64,000 bases of DNA from Seiridium cupressi (lineage: Eukaryota; Ascomycota; Sordariomycetes; Amphisphaeriales; Sporocadaceae). The position numbers and the translations under genes were made by a program. The notes below the pieces were generated by a model. That model was not told where the DNA came from, ran no database searches, and was given only the letters and a program-made list of their open reading frames with translations. The stretch lies in contig JARVKI010000074.1 in assembly GCA_036674765.1 (NCBI GenBank), positions 1 through 64,000 on the forward strand, read 5' to 3'. Shown here in pieces: positions 12,718-23,126 of the stretch; position 1 is the first letter of the stretch; every line of letters starts with the position of its first letter.

Positions 12718-13375
12718 TCACAGTGGCTCGATGGCATCGCTGTCCAGGTCGTTCAAGTTGATACCAGTTTCCACTTGTAAGAGCTCGGTGAGAGAGGTGC
12801 CGTCTCTAAGGTAGACCCATCCGCCAGTAGCCGTATCCTGCTTCGAGTCTTGGCCCTCACTAATGACCACGTAATCGTAGCGCTTCGGGCCGGAGATGGG
12901 GGACGACAGCCATATCTGCTTGTTCGGGGGCTGTTTGTTGATGACGTAGGTTCCTTGCGGGTACTTGATGTTCATAACACCGGCCTGCGGGACCCCGATG
13001 TCAGCTATCGGAGAGGTGGATTTCATGGGAAAGTAAACAAGTCCATACACTGTACTCGACATCAATCTCGTCCTTGGCATCCTGCTCCTCCTCGTATCTG
13101 ACCAGAATATCTTCGATATATTGATCTGCCAGCTTGTGATACTGCTCGTCTGTGATATCGGCGGGTTGGGCTGTCTTCAGAGCTTCGGCCGGGAGTGGCC
13201 AAGAAAGCGCAGAGCTCGTCGAGAATGCGGCGTAGGCGGGTCTCGGGATCGCAGGGCGAGGGAGTGCGGGGCGCGCAGCTCTGAAAGACTGCGTCGTAAG
13301 GACGCCTCCCACAGGTCGGCCCTGAAAGCCTCGGCTTACAGCACGGCCGAGCTTTGCAATGTTGGTTCTCGTCAT
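12718..13375 (-). CDS. YFH1: Frataxin, mitochondrial iron chaperone
   Basis: Two exons, 13375-13049 and 12984-12718, joined across a 64-nt intron (GTATGG donor, CCGCAG acceptor), encode 197 residues. Frataxin binds iron in the mitochondrial matrix and stimulates iron-sulphur cluster assembly on the Nfs1-Isu1 complex. The N-terminus from the ATG at 13375 ([17 protein letters not shown]) is Arg-rich and free of acidic residues, as expected for a matrix presequence. The frataxin core follows: an acidic first helix ([16 protein letters not shown]), [21 protein letters not shown] spanning the splice site, then the invariant [18 protein letters not shown] sheet and [14 protein letters not shown]. 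Length and motif order match fungal frataxins. An upstream in-frame ATG at 13441 would add 22 residues; the downstream start fits the presequence better. Confidence 0.95.
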
Positions 13376-15498
13376 CGTGAAGTCGAAAGTGCTTGGGCCG
13401 TTGTGATTTGTGTTGTGGACGGGATTCGGAAAGATGGGCACGTCAAACTAGAAGGCTGGAGAGATGAGCTTGGAGCTCTCTACGGGAGTGAGTCACTGCA
13501 TACCCATTGGAGCGCGGATGCCGGTGTTGAGTTGTTGATGCGCAGAAGCCTCGAGTCCAAACGTTGGACCGTCACTTTCTGGTAGCGGTGGCTGCATCTG
13601 GAGCTTGGAGCTAGAGCTCGTCATTTTGCCCCACCAACAGCCGCAATTGGACAAGCTGCAGGTCCAACGAACGAAACGGTCCCTACATGTAGGTTAGGTT
13701 AGTGTAGGTGGTCTAGTTACATTCTCCGCTCCCGACGTTTGATCATTCCATAGTTCTCCGTTCCTTCTCTGCATATATATTCAGAAGGACATGGCTGTGA
13801 TGCATGTGCCATTATTCGAAGCTGGTGTCACTCATCTCTGCGGCGAGCTGCGGCTGAAACCAACAAGATGGCGTTGCAGTCCTCGATGCCTCCACCTTCC
13901 CATCTGAAACCGACCACAACTGTACTTAAGAAAGAGTGAAGCAGCCACTGAAAGTAGTTTATACATCAGTCATGGGCGGAGGAATCGAACAAGTTCAACG
14001 ATCAGGCATACCACCGTTGCTTCAGCCGGATGCAAGGAGAAACGGACTCTACATAGGTGTGTCGGCTACGGAGAGCTGAAGCCCAACAATTTTGGGTGCT
14101 CCGATCAATTTGAGGACTGGCATGTAATTGCGAACCTGGCGAATCTCACTGATGAATGTGTAGACTAATGATTTCATAAAGCCTTAAGCAATTAAGACTA
14201 GAGGTTAAGAAGTCCCCAGTAAAGAATACGTGTACGTAAGTAAATATGTATCAGTAAATTCCCCAGAGAAATTTTTCAACGGAAGGTTATATAAGCAAGA
14301 GGTTGAATGTATTGACTCATCCTAAGGGGTAAGACAAGACCAAGGATTTGAGCTCTTTGAAGATCGATGTTAATAGCGGACTACAAGGAGGTCAAGTCAA
14401 TTACGTCACTGGTCAGGTTTCATTGACAAAACAAAATACCCTATTAGAAGCCGATCGTTCTCATGGTATCTTCAGAAACCCAGATGTTACCAACCTATCT
14501 ATCACAGCGGGGTACAAGTATGGAGGTGGCTGAGGTACGGTGCGGTGCTGTTGACCATGGAACAAAAACACTTTAGCTAGCGCATTCCAACCCACTGATA
14601 CACAAATTGGGAGTATATATCGCCTCTTCAACGCACATGACTACTAATAGAGCTATTGGCGTGACTTCTTCGCCTAATGAGAGGCTTATTCAGAATGTTG
14701 ACATAGAGGTTGCCAAGCTTGGACAAATGAGATCGACTGGAAGAAATCAGAGCTCGTAAGCAATCCTTCTGATCTCAGCTCCATCCTATATAGGTTGGCT
14801 CGCCGATAATATGATAATGGCGTCGTGATCTTCATGTCTGAATACCAGTAGGAACCGTCATCAGTTTACTGGAAGGAAGGAAACTGGATTTCGTCGTCGA
14901 GGATATACAAAGCGTCCAACATATCAGGGTATTTATATCAAAAAGAGGACCCGGGGAAATTACGTGTTTTGAGATCACTCCGAGAGTATGTGGAAGTACT
15001 TTGATTGATATGGTTTATTTGTTTCTGCGGCCGATGGTACAGCATGGAGGGGGGGCTCTCTTCATCGCTGCTTTCGAGCTCGTGGTCCCAAGGCGGAACG
15101 GTGGAGAAGCTGAAGGAATCAAGGTGGCATCCAATGCTGGAAACACCGTTCGAGCCGAAGAAAGCCACATGGTAGTAAGTTATTGGTAATTGAGATAGTC
15201 AAACACTCAATTGTCGTAACTGTGTTTTTGACACGTCACCGGATCAGTTCTGATACTAAGCCATAAACGCTGGCCTATGATTCATGTTATTTTCCTGAAA
15301 AGTCTGTTTGATTGATATAGGGCTGCTCATCTTTGAAAGCAGATAAGACAGACGCAAAGAAATATATCATACAAGACTTTGCGCCCCACGATTGCCATAG
15401 TATTCTATAGTCTAGTTAGGTCTATTAGTCGACCAGGACAGAATTGACATGGCGAAAGTGAAACCATTGAGCCGTTGCCTTATGTCGTACTCAGGATA
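13376..15498. other. Gene-poor interval
   Basis: This holds the 5' flank of frataxin and the 3' flank of the next leftward gene. Short frames at 14348-14533 (+) and 14938-15168 (-) have no recognisable motif. I see nothing else that I can support. Confidence 0.5.
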
Positions 15499-17009
15499 CT
15501 ACCTTTTCTCGGAGCGGTTCCAGATCGTGTCCATGATTATCATACATTCTTGTTGCGCTGCTCGTGCCGCCAAATCGTTGCCTCTCTGGCGGTTAAGGCC
15601 TTCCAGCGCCGTGTACACAAAAGCGAGGCGAATTTGCATTTGCGTCTCGGCGCTTTTCGACGGCAAGACAAGTGCAATGGCCAGCTTGTAGAAATTCTCA
15701 GGACTCGCGTGCCTGCCCAGCGTCTCGTCGAGATTTGTTTGCAGTTCGGGTATAGGCACCGACATCGGCACATTGGTAGTCGCGAGTCTCTCGTTGTGTT
15801 GCTCGATTTCGTTGAAGATTGGTGCGCCAGGTGTGAGTTCCTTACGGGCTATGTGGACCATGGAGATGTATGTTCGGGTCCAGTTCAGCATTTCTTCGTT
15901 CTTCAAGTAAGGGTTGTGGGAAAGCCATTGTGTAACAGCGTCCGATCTTGAGGCGACCTCCTCGGATGCGTCCAAGTCAATATCCCCCAACCTTCTCAGC
16001 ATGATCCTCATGATCCTCATATAAAGTAGCCAAAACTGGTCTCCTGGCTTGCTACGGCTGACAAGAATGTCAAATTGGGCCTCTACAACCATGACAATTT
16101 TATTGCACATGGTTGGATTCACCGATCCCATCCTTATGGTGCTAGTGAGGAGAACGGTCAGAGGGTGTACGCAGCCCAGTGCGGTAGCACAAAGCTCAAC
16201 GACGTGATTACCAAAAGACAGAGCCACATCCTTGCCAATCAGAGCAAGATCCATAAAGGCCAAATAGGTGAGCCAAAGGACAAGCGGATCTGGGGTCCGT
16301 AGCAGGGCGCCGTATTGGTCACAGTATCTATCGATCAGCGGGAGGGTTGATGCAAGATCAGACTTCTCCCGCCCTCTCGTCACTGTGAGCAGCATATTGT
16401 GATACCAGATGCAGCTTTTGGACCGGACTGGGTCGAATCCAAAAGTTTCCCATATGCCGTGATCACATTGGCTATTCGAGTAGACCATCGCTCTGTATAG
16501 CACATTTTCAGAGCTGAACAGTTCATCTGGAGCTTTGATACTGGGCGGTAGCTCTGCTTGAGAACACATGTGCGACGGCATTAAACGCCTCAGCCGCCTT
16601 GGTCCAATCTCGCGACCGTGCATCATTGGCAGCCGAAACTGCTTCTCAGTAGATGCACGAAACTGTAGCTGCCGCAGCTCATTGGCTCTTAGATTCTTTC
16701 TGAAACCCCACCGTTGGAATCGCCATTTATACATCTTGGGCCTATTGCATGAGTCAGTGTTTATCATTCTTAGCCCTATCCGATCTGAGTTTGTTTGGAC
16801 GGGTATCTTGCGACGGGCAGAGACACGGGCTCATGTGTAATCCAATTGACATACGTTGCATTGAAGTCGTGTTTGGTACGCATAATCTCGACAACCTCTC
16901 TGAGAGGCTTACGAAGCTCATAGTACAGGTAGTGAATTTTATCTTTTTGCAATTCCCAGTCCTCGGGTTGCGCAAATGCGGTTCCTGTCTGGCGTGTAGA
17001 CAGCGACAT
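15499..17009 (-). CDS. Clr5 domain protein, otherwise unknown
   Basis: Two exons, 17009-16855 and 16741-15499, flank a 113-nt intron (GTATGT donor, CTGAC branch, AATAG acceptor) and encode 465 residues. The N-terminus reads PEDWELQKDKIHYLYY, LREVVEIMRTKHDFNA and, across the splice, YKWRFQRWGFRKN. This is a textbook Clr5 domain: a Trp, a helix ending in LYY, then an RW.F.KN close. The remaining 380 residues are mostly helical with no domain I recognise. They resemble the variable C-terminal parts of other fungal Clr5 proteins. The start ATG at 17009 is the first in frame and leaves a short leader before the domain. A transcription-related role is inferred from the family. Confidence 0.8.
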
Positions 17010-18068
17010 GACCTTCACGTGTTATGGTGGCTGGAAAGCAGACTGATTGGCGAGAGAGGCGCGTGTTTGTGAAGAGCAATTGGGCAATGATAGCCTACAA
17101 TCGCGCCAGACGAGCAGCCTCGACCGTGTCGGGACCAGAAGACCTTCCTTCAGTGTTCCGGAAGGACAACACACATGAGGCTGAGACTATCAGTACAACC
17201 CGAGGACTGCCGTGTGACACAGGGACTGTCAAGTGTTTGGTTTTGTTTTTGGTTTGCGAATGGACGGCAGTACCCTTAGGGACGCCACGTGGGCAAAATT
17301 CGGCTCCAGTTCATCGGGTTGCCCACGCAGTCCAATTGGCCGTCGGCATTGACGGGGGTCAAATCACCTAGCCGATCATGTCATATCATAGCACCCCTTC
17401 TGCCCCTGTGAGAAGCTTGGCGGAAAGAGCTGAGCCGGGCGCCTCGCTTGCTCCATATCATCAGCTTCCAGCTTGTTTGCAAAAGTACCTACGTAAGGTG
17501 GCCCCAGCCCATACTAGGAATTGAAACCCATTGAGACTCCAGGAGAAATGCCTTGAACTTAAGCGAGTTACGAATATATGGCAGTCATCACAACGGATGT
17601 AGCGCATGTTGCGCAGGGGGTTGGGAGGTTTTAGGAAGAAGATTTCAGCCTAGGTAAGGTATTCATGGCCAACGTTGGCGGATATGACTGCCCAAAAAAG
17701 CCGAAACTATTTGATGAGCGTAGGGCTTTAAGGTTTACACGGAACCAATTGTTTCTTCCGCGCGACAGAAAACCAATCCCGAAATGTAATAGTATGAGAG
17801 GGGAACGGATCCGTCCCATGTCGAACGAAGGAAGTAATGAAGTATTGACCCCGGATCTAATTAACGTCTTGCGCTAAGCTTTCAGCTCAGGCACCGCCCA
17901 CAGCCCACAGATGACCTGGAGACGCATCGACAAGTTCTCTAAGTTCTGGACCACAGGGCACGCGCAGCTGGGCCACTACGTTATACTCGGCTGCTCATAA
18001 TTTCAGCATTCGCTTCAACCTACCCTGCCTACGTGATTTTATACTCAATTGGTGGGCCGTGTTTTGGT
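17010..18068. other. Intergenic interval
   Basis: This is the 5' flank of the Clr5 gene and the 3' flank of the leftward DUF1349 gene. A CACGTG hexamer lies just before the Clr5 start (about 17013) and another at about 17287. Open frames of up to 115 codons carry no motif. Confidence 0.5.
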
Positions 18069-18734
18069 CTAAACATTCTCTATGTGAAGGTCTCTAAATG
18101 ACACGAGGAGCGATTTGCCAGCAGATGCGCCATCAGGATCAGGCCTTGCAGCATAAGCCCCAACCCATGCCGTAGCACTCAATTCCACATCATCCAAGAA
18201 CACCCAGGGAATCTTTCGCGTCAATGTTCGTGTCTCGTCCTGGACGAAATAAACCATCAAAGCATTCTTGACTCTTGTGACTTCGACCGTCGCCCTCACC
18301 TCCTTCCCAAGCCCCTTCACCGGCAACGGGGCGAGACTCCAGTCGCACCACCCAGTCTTTGCCTTGCCCACTACACTAAGGCACGGCTCGCCGTCGTTCG
18401 TCTCAATGCCTATCTTCACCCAAGCTGGATGACTGGATGGAGTTTTTGCATTGTCCTCTGCGGGTTCCGGATTACCAATCGTCGGAATGGTAAAGAGAAG
18501 CCCGCCTTGGTCGAATTGAAGGGTCGGGGTGAAGGAGAACGATACGCGAGCCAGTCGAAAGGAGGATTTGACAAATGATGCATGAACTATTGGCGCGGAG
18601 TATACATGTAGAGTCTCACCTAAAGGCGAGGCGTATACGTCCGTTTTTGGCGAAGCCGAGAGTGTGAACTCAGCTGGGTTGAAAGTGCTAGCCTCTGTGG
18701 CGGGCTGGTTGACGCGAATCCACCGGTTTGCCAT
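18069..18734 (-). CDS. DUF1349 domain protein
   Basis: A single exon encodes 221 residues from the ATG at 18734 (MANRWIRVNQPA). An upstream in-frame ATG at 18797 is less likely because the downstream one starts directly at the domain. The protein has the beta-sandwich (concanavalin-like) pattern of DUF1349: FTLSASPKTDVYASP, FDQGGLLFTIP, WVKIGIETNDGEPCLSVV and WVGAYAARPDPDG. Family members are usually 180-230 residues and soluble; their biochemical role is not settled. There is no signal peptide, so it is probably cytosolic. It diverges from the monooxygenase gene, sharing a 352-bp promoter that carries one copy of the 29-bp element described separately. This suggests co-expression with the cluster. 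Confidence 0.85.
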   Translation of the reverse strand: MANRWIRVNQPATEASTFNPAEFTLSASPKTDVYASPLGETLHVYSAPIVHASFVKSSFRLARVSFSFTPTLQFDQGGLLFTIPTIGNPEPAEDNAKTPSSHPAWVKIGIETNDGEPCLSVVGKAKTGWCDWSLAPLPVKGLGKEVRATVEVTRVKNALMVYFVQDETRTLTRKIPWVFLDDVELSATAWVGAYAARPDPDGASAGKSLLVSFRDLHIENV

Positions 18735-19086
18735 TGTGATACAATTCTTTAGCAGAATTAAACACCATTCATGATACGGATGAATGCTCGGCGACAACCG
18801 GCACCTTATGCCCCGCGATCTGAGCAGGGTCTATCGGCTTGTGATCCGACCATTGCGATAGTCTATCTCGGCGATATGAGCCAATCAGCACGCACCGAGA
18901 CCACCCAATCCGGCAATGAGGTTCCTCGATCGCGAGATACCCGACAACACGGGTGACGCGAAATTCTGTCTAAGTAGAGGAGCAGTTTTGAACTTTATGG
19001 CCGAAGTGCAATACCGTAGTTTCGATACAGACTATCACCCCTGTCGGAGCGTATAGTATTGTCGCGATATTCACACCCCCGCAATC
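18735..19086. promoter_or_regulatory. Divergent promoter, DUF1349 gene and monooxygenase gene
   Basis: 352 bp separate two divergent start codons. It holds one copy of the 29-bp element (18761-18789), a CCAAT motif near 18880, and several GCGATA/CGATA-like words. No TATA box is obvious. Confidence 0.6.
18761..18789 (+). promoter_or_regulatory. Shared 29-bp element, copy A
   Basis: It begins AACACCATT, then three variable bases, GATACGGA, one variable base, GAA, one variable base, GCT. Compared with copy B at 22828-22856, 23 of 29 positions are identical and five of the six differences are C/T. It lies 27 bp upstream of the DUF1349 start and 298 bp upstream of the monooxygenase start. This copy also has an inverted repeat TTCAT/ATGAA around GATACGG. 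It is probably a regulator binding site; that is inference. Confidence 0.55.
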
Positions 19087-20879
19087 ATGGGCATCAATGG
19101 CGACATGAGCACCTCTATGGCGATAAACCAGCCCACGGCCGGCAGCGATGCCCCCAAGCCGTCTTCCTACGCCGTCCTCGAACAAGCAATGGGTACTGCT
19201 CGTCCCGTGCGCATCGTCACTATCGGAGCAGGCGCATCTGGGTTGAACGTAGCGCGGAACGTCTCCAAATATATGAAGAACGTCTCACTGCAGATCTATG
19301 AAAAAAATGAGGCCGTCGGCGGTACTTGGCTCGAGAACCAATACCCCGGTTGTGCCTGCGACATCCCCAGCCATAACTACCAGTACAGCTGGGAGCCAAA
19401 TCCACGCTGGACGAGCTACTACTCCCCACAACCCGAAATCCTAGCATATTTCCAAAAGGCAGCGGAGAAACACGATTTGCTGAAGTACGTGCAGTTCCGG
19501 ACCCAGGTCGTGGATGCCCGGTGGGACGAACTTGAAGGCGTATGGAGGTTCCAGATCGAGAATTCAGAAACCGGAGAGGTTTTTGACGATTATGGCCACT
19601 ACTTCATCAATGCGAGTGGCTACTTGAATAATTGGAAATGGCCAAATATCGATGGCTTGAATAGCTTCGGAGGCGAGTTGCTGCATAGTGCCGCCTGGAA
19701 GCCCGAGACGAATTTGGATGGAAAGAGAGTCGCGGTGATTGGATACGGATCGAGTGGGATTCAAGTTGTCACAGCAATCCAGCCTAAGGTGAGAAGTCTA
19801 ACAACATTCATAAGGGGTCCGACGGTATGTATATCCCAGACATTCTCGATTACATACGAGAGGCTAACTTAAAGCTACAGTGGATAACGGCAGGTTTCGG
19901 TAGCAAATACGCGGCACCAGGAGGTCTCAACTTTGACTTCCCAGCTGAGCAAAAGGAAAAGTTCTCCGACGACCCGGACGAGTATCTCGCCTACCGGAAA
20001 GGTGTTGAGCACGAGCTATCATGTCGCTTCAAAATGTTGCATAAAGATACTCCTGAGCAACAGGCCGCTGTCAAGTTCTCTACTGAAGACATGACTCGTC
20101 GTTTGGGCAAAGACAACCCTCTTCTCGAAACGATCATTCCTGACTTCGCTGTTGGATGCAGGCGCCCATCACCTGGTAATGGGTATCTCGAAGCTTTAAG
20201 GCAGCCCAACGTAAATGTGATCACTGGCAAAGAAATCTCACGAATCGAGCCAAACGGCCTGGTCCTCGATACTGGTGAGTCAGTCGAGGTAGACGTGATA
20301 ATCTGCGCCACTGGGTTCGATCTGTCCTACAAACCACGTTTCCCTATCGTTGGTCGGAACGGAACGACCCTTGAAGATGCGTGGAAAGACCGACCAACGG
20401 CATATCTTTCGCTGGCTGCAGCCGATATGCCGAACTATTTCATGTTCCTAGGTCCCAACGCACCTGTCGGTCATGGCTCAGCCATACCGATCATCGAGCA
20501 CCTAACAAAATACATGCTCAAGATGGTGCATAAAGCTCAGGTGCAGAGATACAAGTCATTCACGCCGAGTGCACAGGCGATAGCCGAGTTCTTGGAGCAC
20601 GCAGATGCATTCTTGCCACGCATGGCGTGGGCGAGCAAGTGCAGGAGTTGGTTCAAGAACGGGAAAGAGACGGGACCGGTCGGTCTGTATCCCGGAAGCA
20701 GACTGCACTGGTTCCACATGTTGAAGGATATCAGATATGAAGATTGGGAGTGGAAGAGCTTGGATTCGAATCGTTGGGCCTTTTCTGGCAATGGTTTCAG
20801 TGTCATGGAAGGTGAAGGTAGAGATTTGACATGGTACTTTGATAAGCCAGACCAAGAGTATGATGAGCTTGTTTACTAG
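19087..20879 (+). CDS. Baeyer-Villiger-type flavin monooxygenase
   Basis: Two exons, 19087-19824 and 19881-20879, with a 56-nt intron (GTATGT donor, GCTAAC branch, CTACAG acceptor) encode 578 residues. Class B flavoprotein monooxygenases use FAD, NADPH and O2 to insert oxygen next to a carbonyl or onto N or S. The FAD-binding motif GAGASG is at residues 47-52, followed by GGTWLENQYPGCACD. The BVMO fingerprint F-x-G-x3-H-x3-W is complete at F194, G196, H200 and W204. A second nucleotide fold, VIGYGSSG, lies at about residue 216-223 and ICATGFD near residue 400. There is no signal peptide or transmembrane segment. It is the first rightward gene of the 18-32 kb block and diverges from the DUF1349 gene. 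The substrate is unknown; a ketone or an amine are both possible. Confidence 0.92.
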
Positions 20880-21401
20880 CAATTCTGCTTTCGCAGTCAT
20901 ACCAATATCACCAGTCATGTACAGGGTGTACCTGAAGAATCACATCGGTAAATGAATAAGAGCGTTGTATCCTTGGAAACTATTACTAGAATAATTTTCG
21001 AGCGAGGGTAGTAAGCGGATTTATCCCTCAAGGTCTACCAGAACTAGTGTCACCGAATTGAAGGATCACCTCGCTGCGATTAAAGCATTACAATTGTATA
21101 GCACGGATTTTTGAGTGGCTTCATATGAGTCCAACGGCTAGAATGGATTTTTGACTATATCAACTTTCCAAGATGGGTCCACTTCCATAGTGTAACTATA
21201 TTCTCTGCTTTCTCCACCGCAAATTTTGAGATGCCTGATGCTCGTATTGGTCTCATATTTCATGTCTTCTCCTCCTCCCGCCCCCGTCCCCATTTCAAGA
21301 CTCAAAACAAATATCTCTCTACCAAACCCTGAATGTTGGACAGGAATTTCCCAAATAAACCAAATCCAGGACTTTACTCTAGCTAACCAGTCCTGGGACA
21401 A
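20880..21401. other. Convergent 3' region
   Basis: This lies between the ends of the monooxygenase gene (+) and the DUF3445 gene (-). It holds the two 3' untranslated regions. An 87-codon open stretch lies in frame after the TGA of the DUF3445 gene, but I see no reason to think it is translated. Confidence 0.5.
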
Positions 21402-22667
21402 TCAACTTCTCAAGAACTCCTTCACCTTCTCACCCCAAACTGGAATTCTCTTATACCGACTAAATTGTGGCACATTTCCATCACCGTAACCGTCAATGGC
21501 GCGGCACATATCCTCTGCAAGGCCCACATCCTTGATCTCCTGAATGGGATAGAGGTACAAATGCACGCTGAGAATTCTGGCCCCGGTCTTTGGCAAGGCG
21601 AACAGGGTCTGCAACTCGCATCGGACCCATGTGTCATCAAGATCGACTTTCGTGTCTGTTGGAACCTGACTGTCGTCGTGCAAGTGGTACTCTCCGCGCT
21701 CGCACAAGCTTGAGTTGGTAGCCACTGCCCAGTTCACACGGTTCACCACACTGTCTGGAGCAAGTCTTGCGAAGTATCGATCCATGGACATCTCGAGATG
21801 CTTTTTGTAGCCCGGGACCGGGGTATGAACGTCACGTAACTTCATACCCAGCTTGCTTTGGGGGTCGAAGCCGACAGGATACAACCAAACAAAGGCCTGA
21901 AGGGTGTAGCTGTCCCCATCAGGTGAGGGCAAGAGCATCAAGAAGTCTTCGTCAACAGCCAAGGCAATGTGGCGCAAAGCTTCGATGCGGTCGACCGGCG
22001 GTGTAAGTGGAACGTGTTCGTCCAGGACAGTGTTATGGCATGTCGAAGACTTGGTGTCAAGGCGAAATATGGTCGGATACCGTTTGGGAAGATAATGGGC
22101 AAACATGAAGGTGTATAACTCATTGACCATCTCCACTGCCATATCAACACAGGCTAGAGCTCCGGGATATTGTAGAAGGATTTTCTTGCGTTCTTCGATG
22201 CGCTCTCGGTATTGCTGGTCCATGCGAGTGATCCAGTTGATATCAGTCCTCCGTAGGCCTATAATACCGTAAGTTAACATTACTTCTAACGCAGCAGCAG
22301 AACACCCTACCCATGGTTAAGTTGTACTTATCAGCAAACTTGTAGATACGCTCAGGTCTCTCCTGATCCAATTCGAGAGCATCAAGACCATGAATTGGTC
22401 CCATGCAGTCGAATTGCTCCGTAGAGGGCCGCTTCCCTGTGCCCCAATACTAAGTTCCATCAGTATTTGCTCTTCCGATCATGGCTAGTATTTAGTACGT
22501 ACCTTCACCAAGAAACTTTTCGCAATCCATGATGCCCCAGCCAAACAGAGTAAACCTATCAATATCACGTTCCAAATTTCTGGACTTATTGAAGCTCCAA
22601 AGTCAGCAAGCGCATCTGGCCACCTGGGCTCGGTAAGATTGAGGGTGCGCGGCACTTCGGCGGACAT
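21402..22667 (-). CDS. DUF3445 haem-dependent oxidative N-demethylase-like protein, membrane-anchored
   Basis: Three exons, 22667-22503, 22449-22311 and 22258-21402, encode 386 residues; all joins keep frame and use GT-AG. DUF3445 proteins are related to haem-dependent oxidative N-demethylases and to a subunit of bacterial dimethylamine monooxygenase, which remove methyl groups from secondary or tertiary amines. Family sequence runs from YWGTGKRPSTEQFDCMGP through LRRTDINWITRM, VQEDF-like DEDFLML, LQAFVWLYPVGFDP and HTPVPGY to RVNWAVATN and CELQTLFALPKTGA. The first exon adds residues 1-55 with a hydrophobic segment at about 31-53 (VILIGLLCLAGASWIA). This predicts an N-terminal membrane anchor with the catalytic domain probably on the cytosolic side. 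It diverges from the aminotransferase. The substrate is unknown. Confidence 0.87.
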
Positions 22668-23126
22668 TGTCTCCTCGATGCTTAGGTATGGCTCTTGCCT
22701 TGACGCCAGCAATGAAGTGCCGAAGAATTGTCATCTGTATACGCGCCGCCCATCATGACTTGCTGTGGGGTCAGCGGGGATTCCGCTATCATCCCAACCC
22801 CAATACGTTTCTCCATCGACGCCGTAGAACACCATTTCCGATACGGACGAACGCTTATTGGTCTACAACGCCGACTGATTGCATGGATGTCGACCATCTG
22901 GTTACTAATTGAACCATAGGATCGTTGGCGCATGCGATAAGCGCAGTCCGAAAGCGGGGAGGGGGACAAATAGTGGAGCAGACCAGTAACGTAGTCGGCG
23001 ATTGCCCCTTCGTATACTCAGTCATAGTCAAGGCTGTGAATACTTCAAGTTTTTGAGGAAGACAGGATAGAGGAAGCTTACTCCTCTCGGATAGAAAGAA
23101 ATTCAAAATCTGTATAGGCACTCAAA
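22668..23126. promoter_or_regulatory. Divergent promoter, DUF3445 gene and aminotransferase gene
   Basis: 459 bp lie between divergent start codons. It contains copy B of the 29-bp element (22828-22856), an ATTGG (reverse CCAAT) directly after it, and a GCGATA word at about 22934. Confidence 0.6.
22828..22856 (+). promoter_or_regulatory. Shared 29-bp element, copy B
   Basis: This is the counterpart of copy A at 18761-18789, in the same orientation, with 23 of 29 bases identical. Here the centre reads TCCGATACGGA, a perfect inverted repeat of CCG/CGG spaced by three bases, which is the classic geometry for a dimeric Zn2Cys6 regulator. It lies 271 bp upstream of the aminotransferase start (copy A: 298 bp upstream of the monooxygenase start). 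Confidence 0.55.

Noticed and set aside
13689..13710. GGTTAGGTTAG near 13690 as telomere-like repeat
   Set aside because: Only two imperfect units; not a telomeric array.
16003..16023. Short direct repeat ATGATCCTCATGATCCTCAT
   Set aside because: It lies within the coding sequence of the Clr5 gene and simply encodes a short Met/Ile/Arg repeat.
21138..21401. 87 open codons in frame after the TGA of the DUF3445 gene, as possible stop-codon readthrough
   Set aside because: The context is TGA-TTG, not the TGA-CTA readthrough signal, and the extension has no peroxisomal end signal or family similarity.
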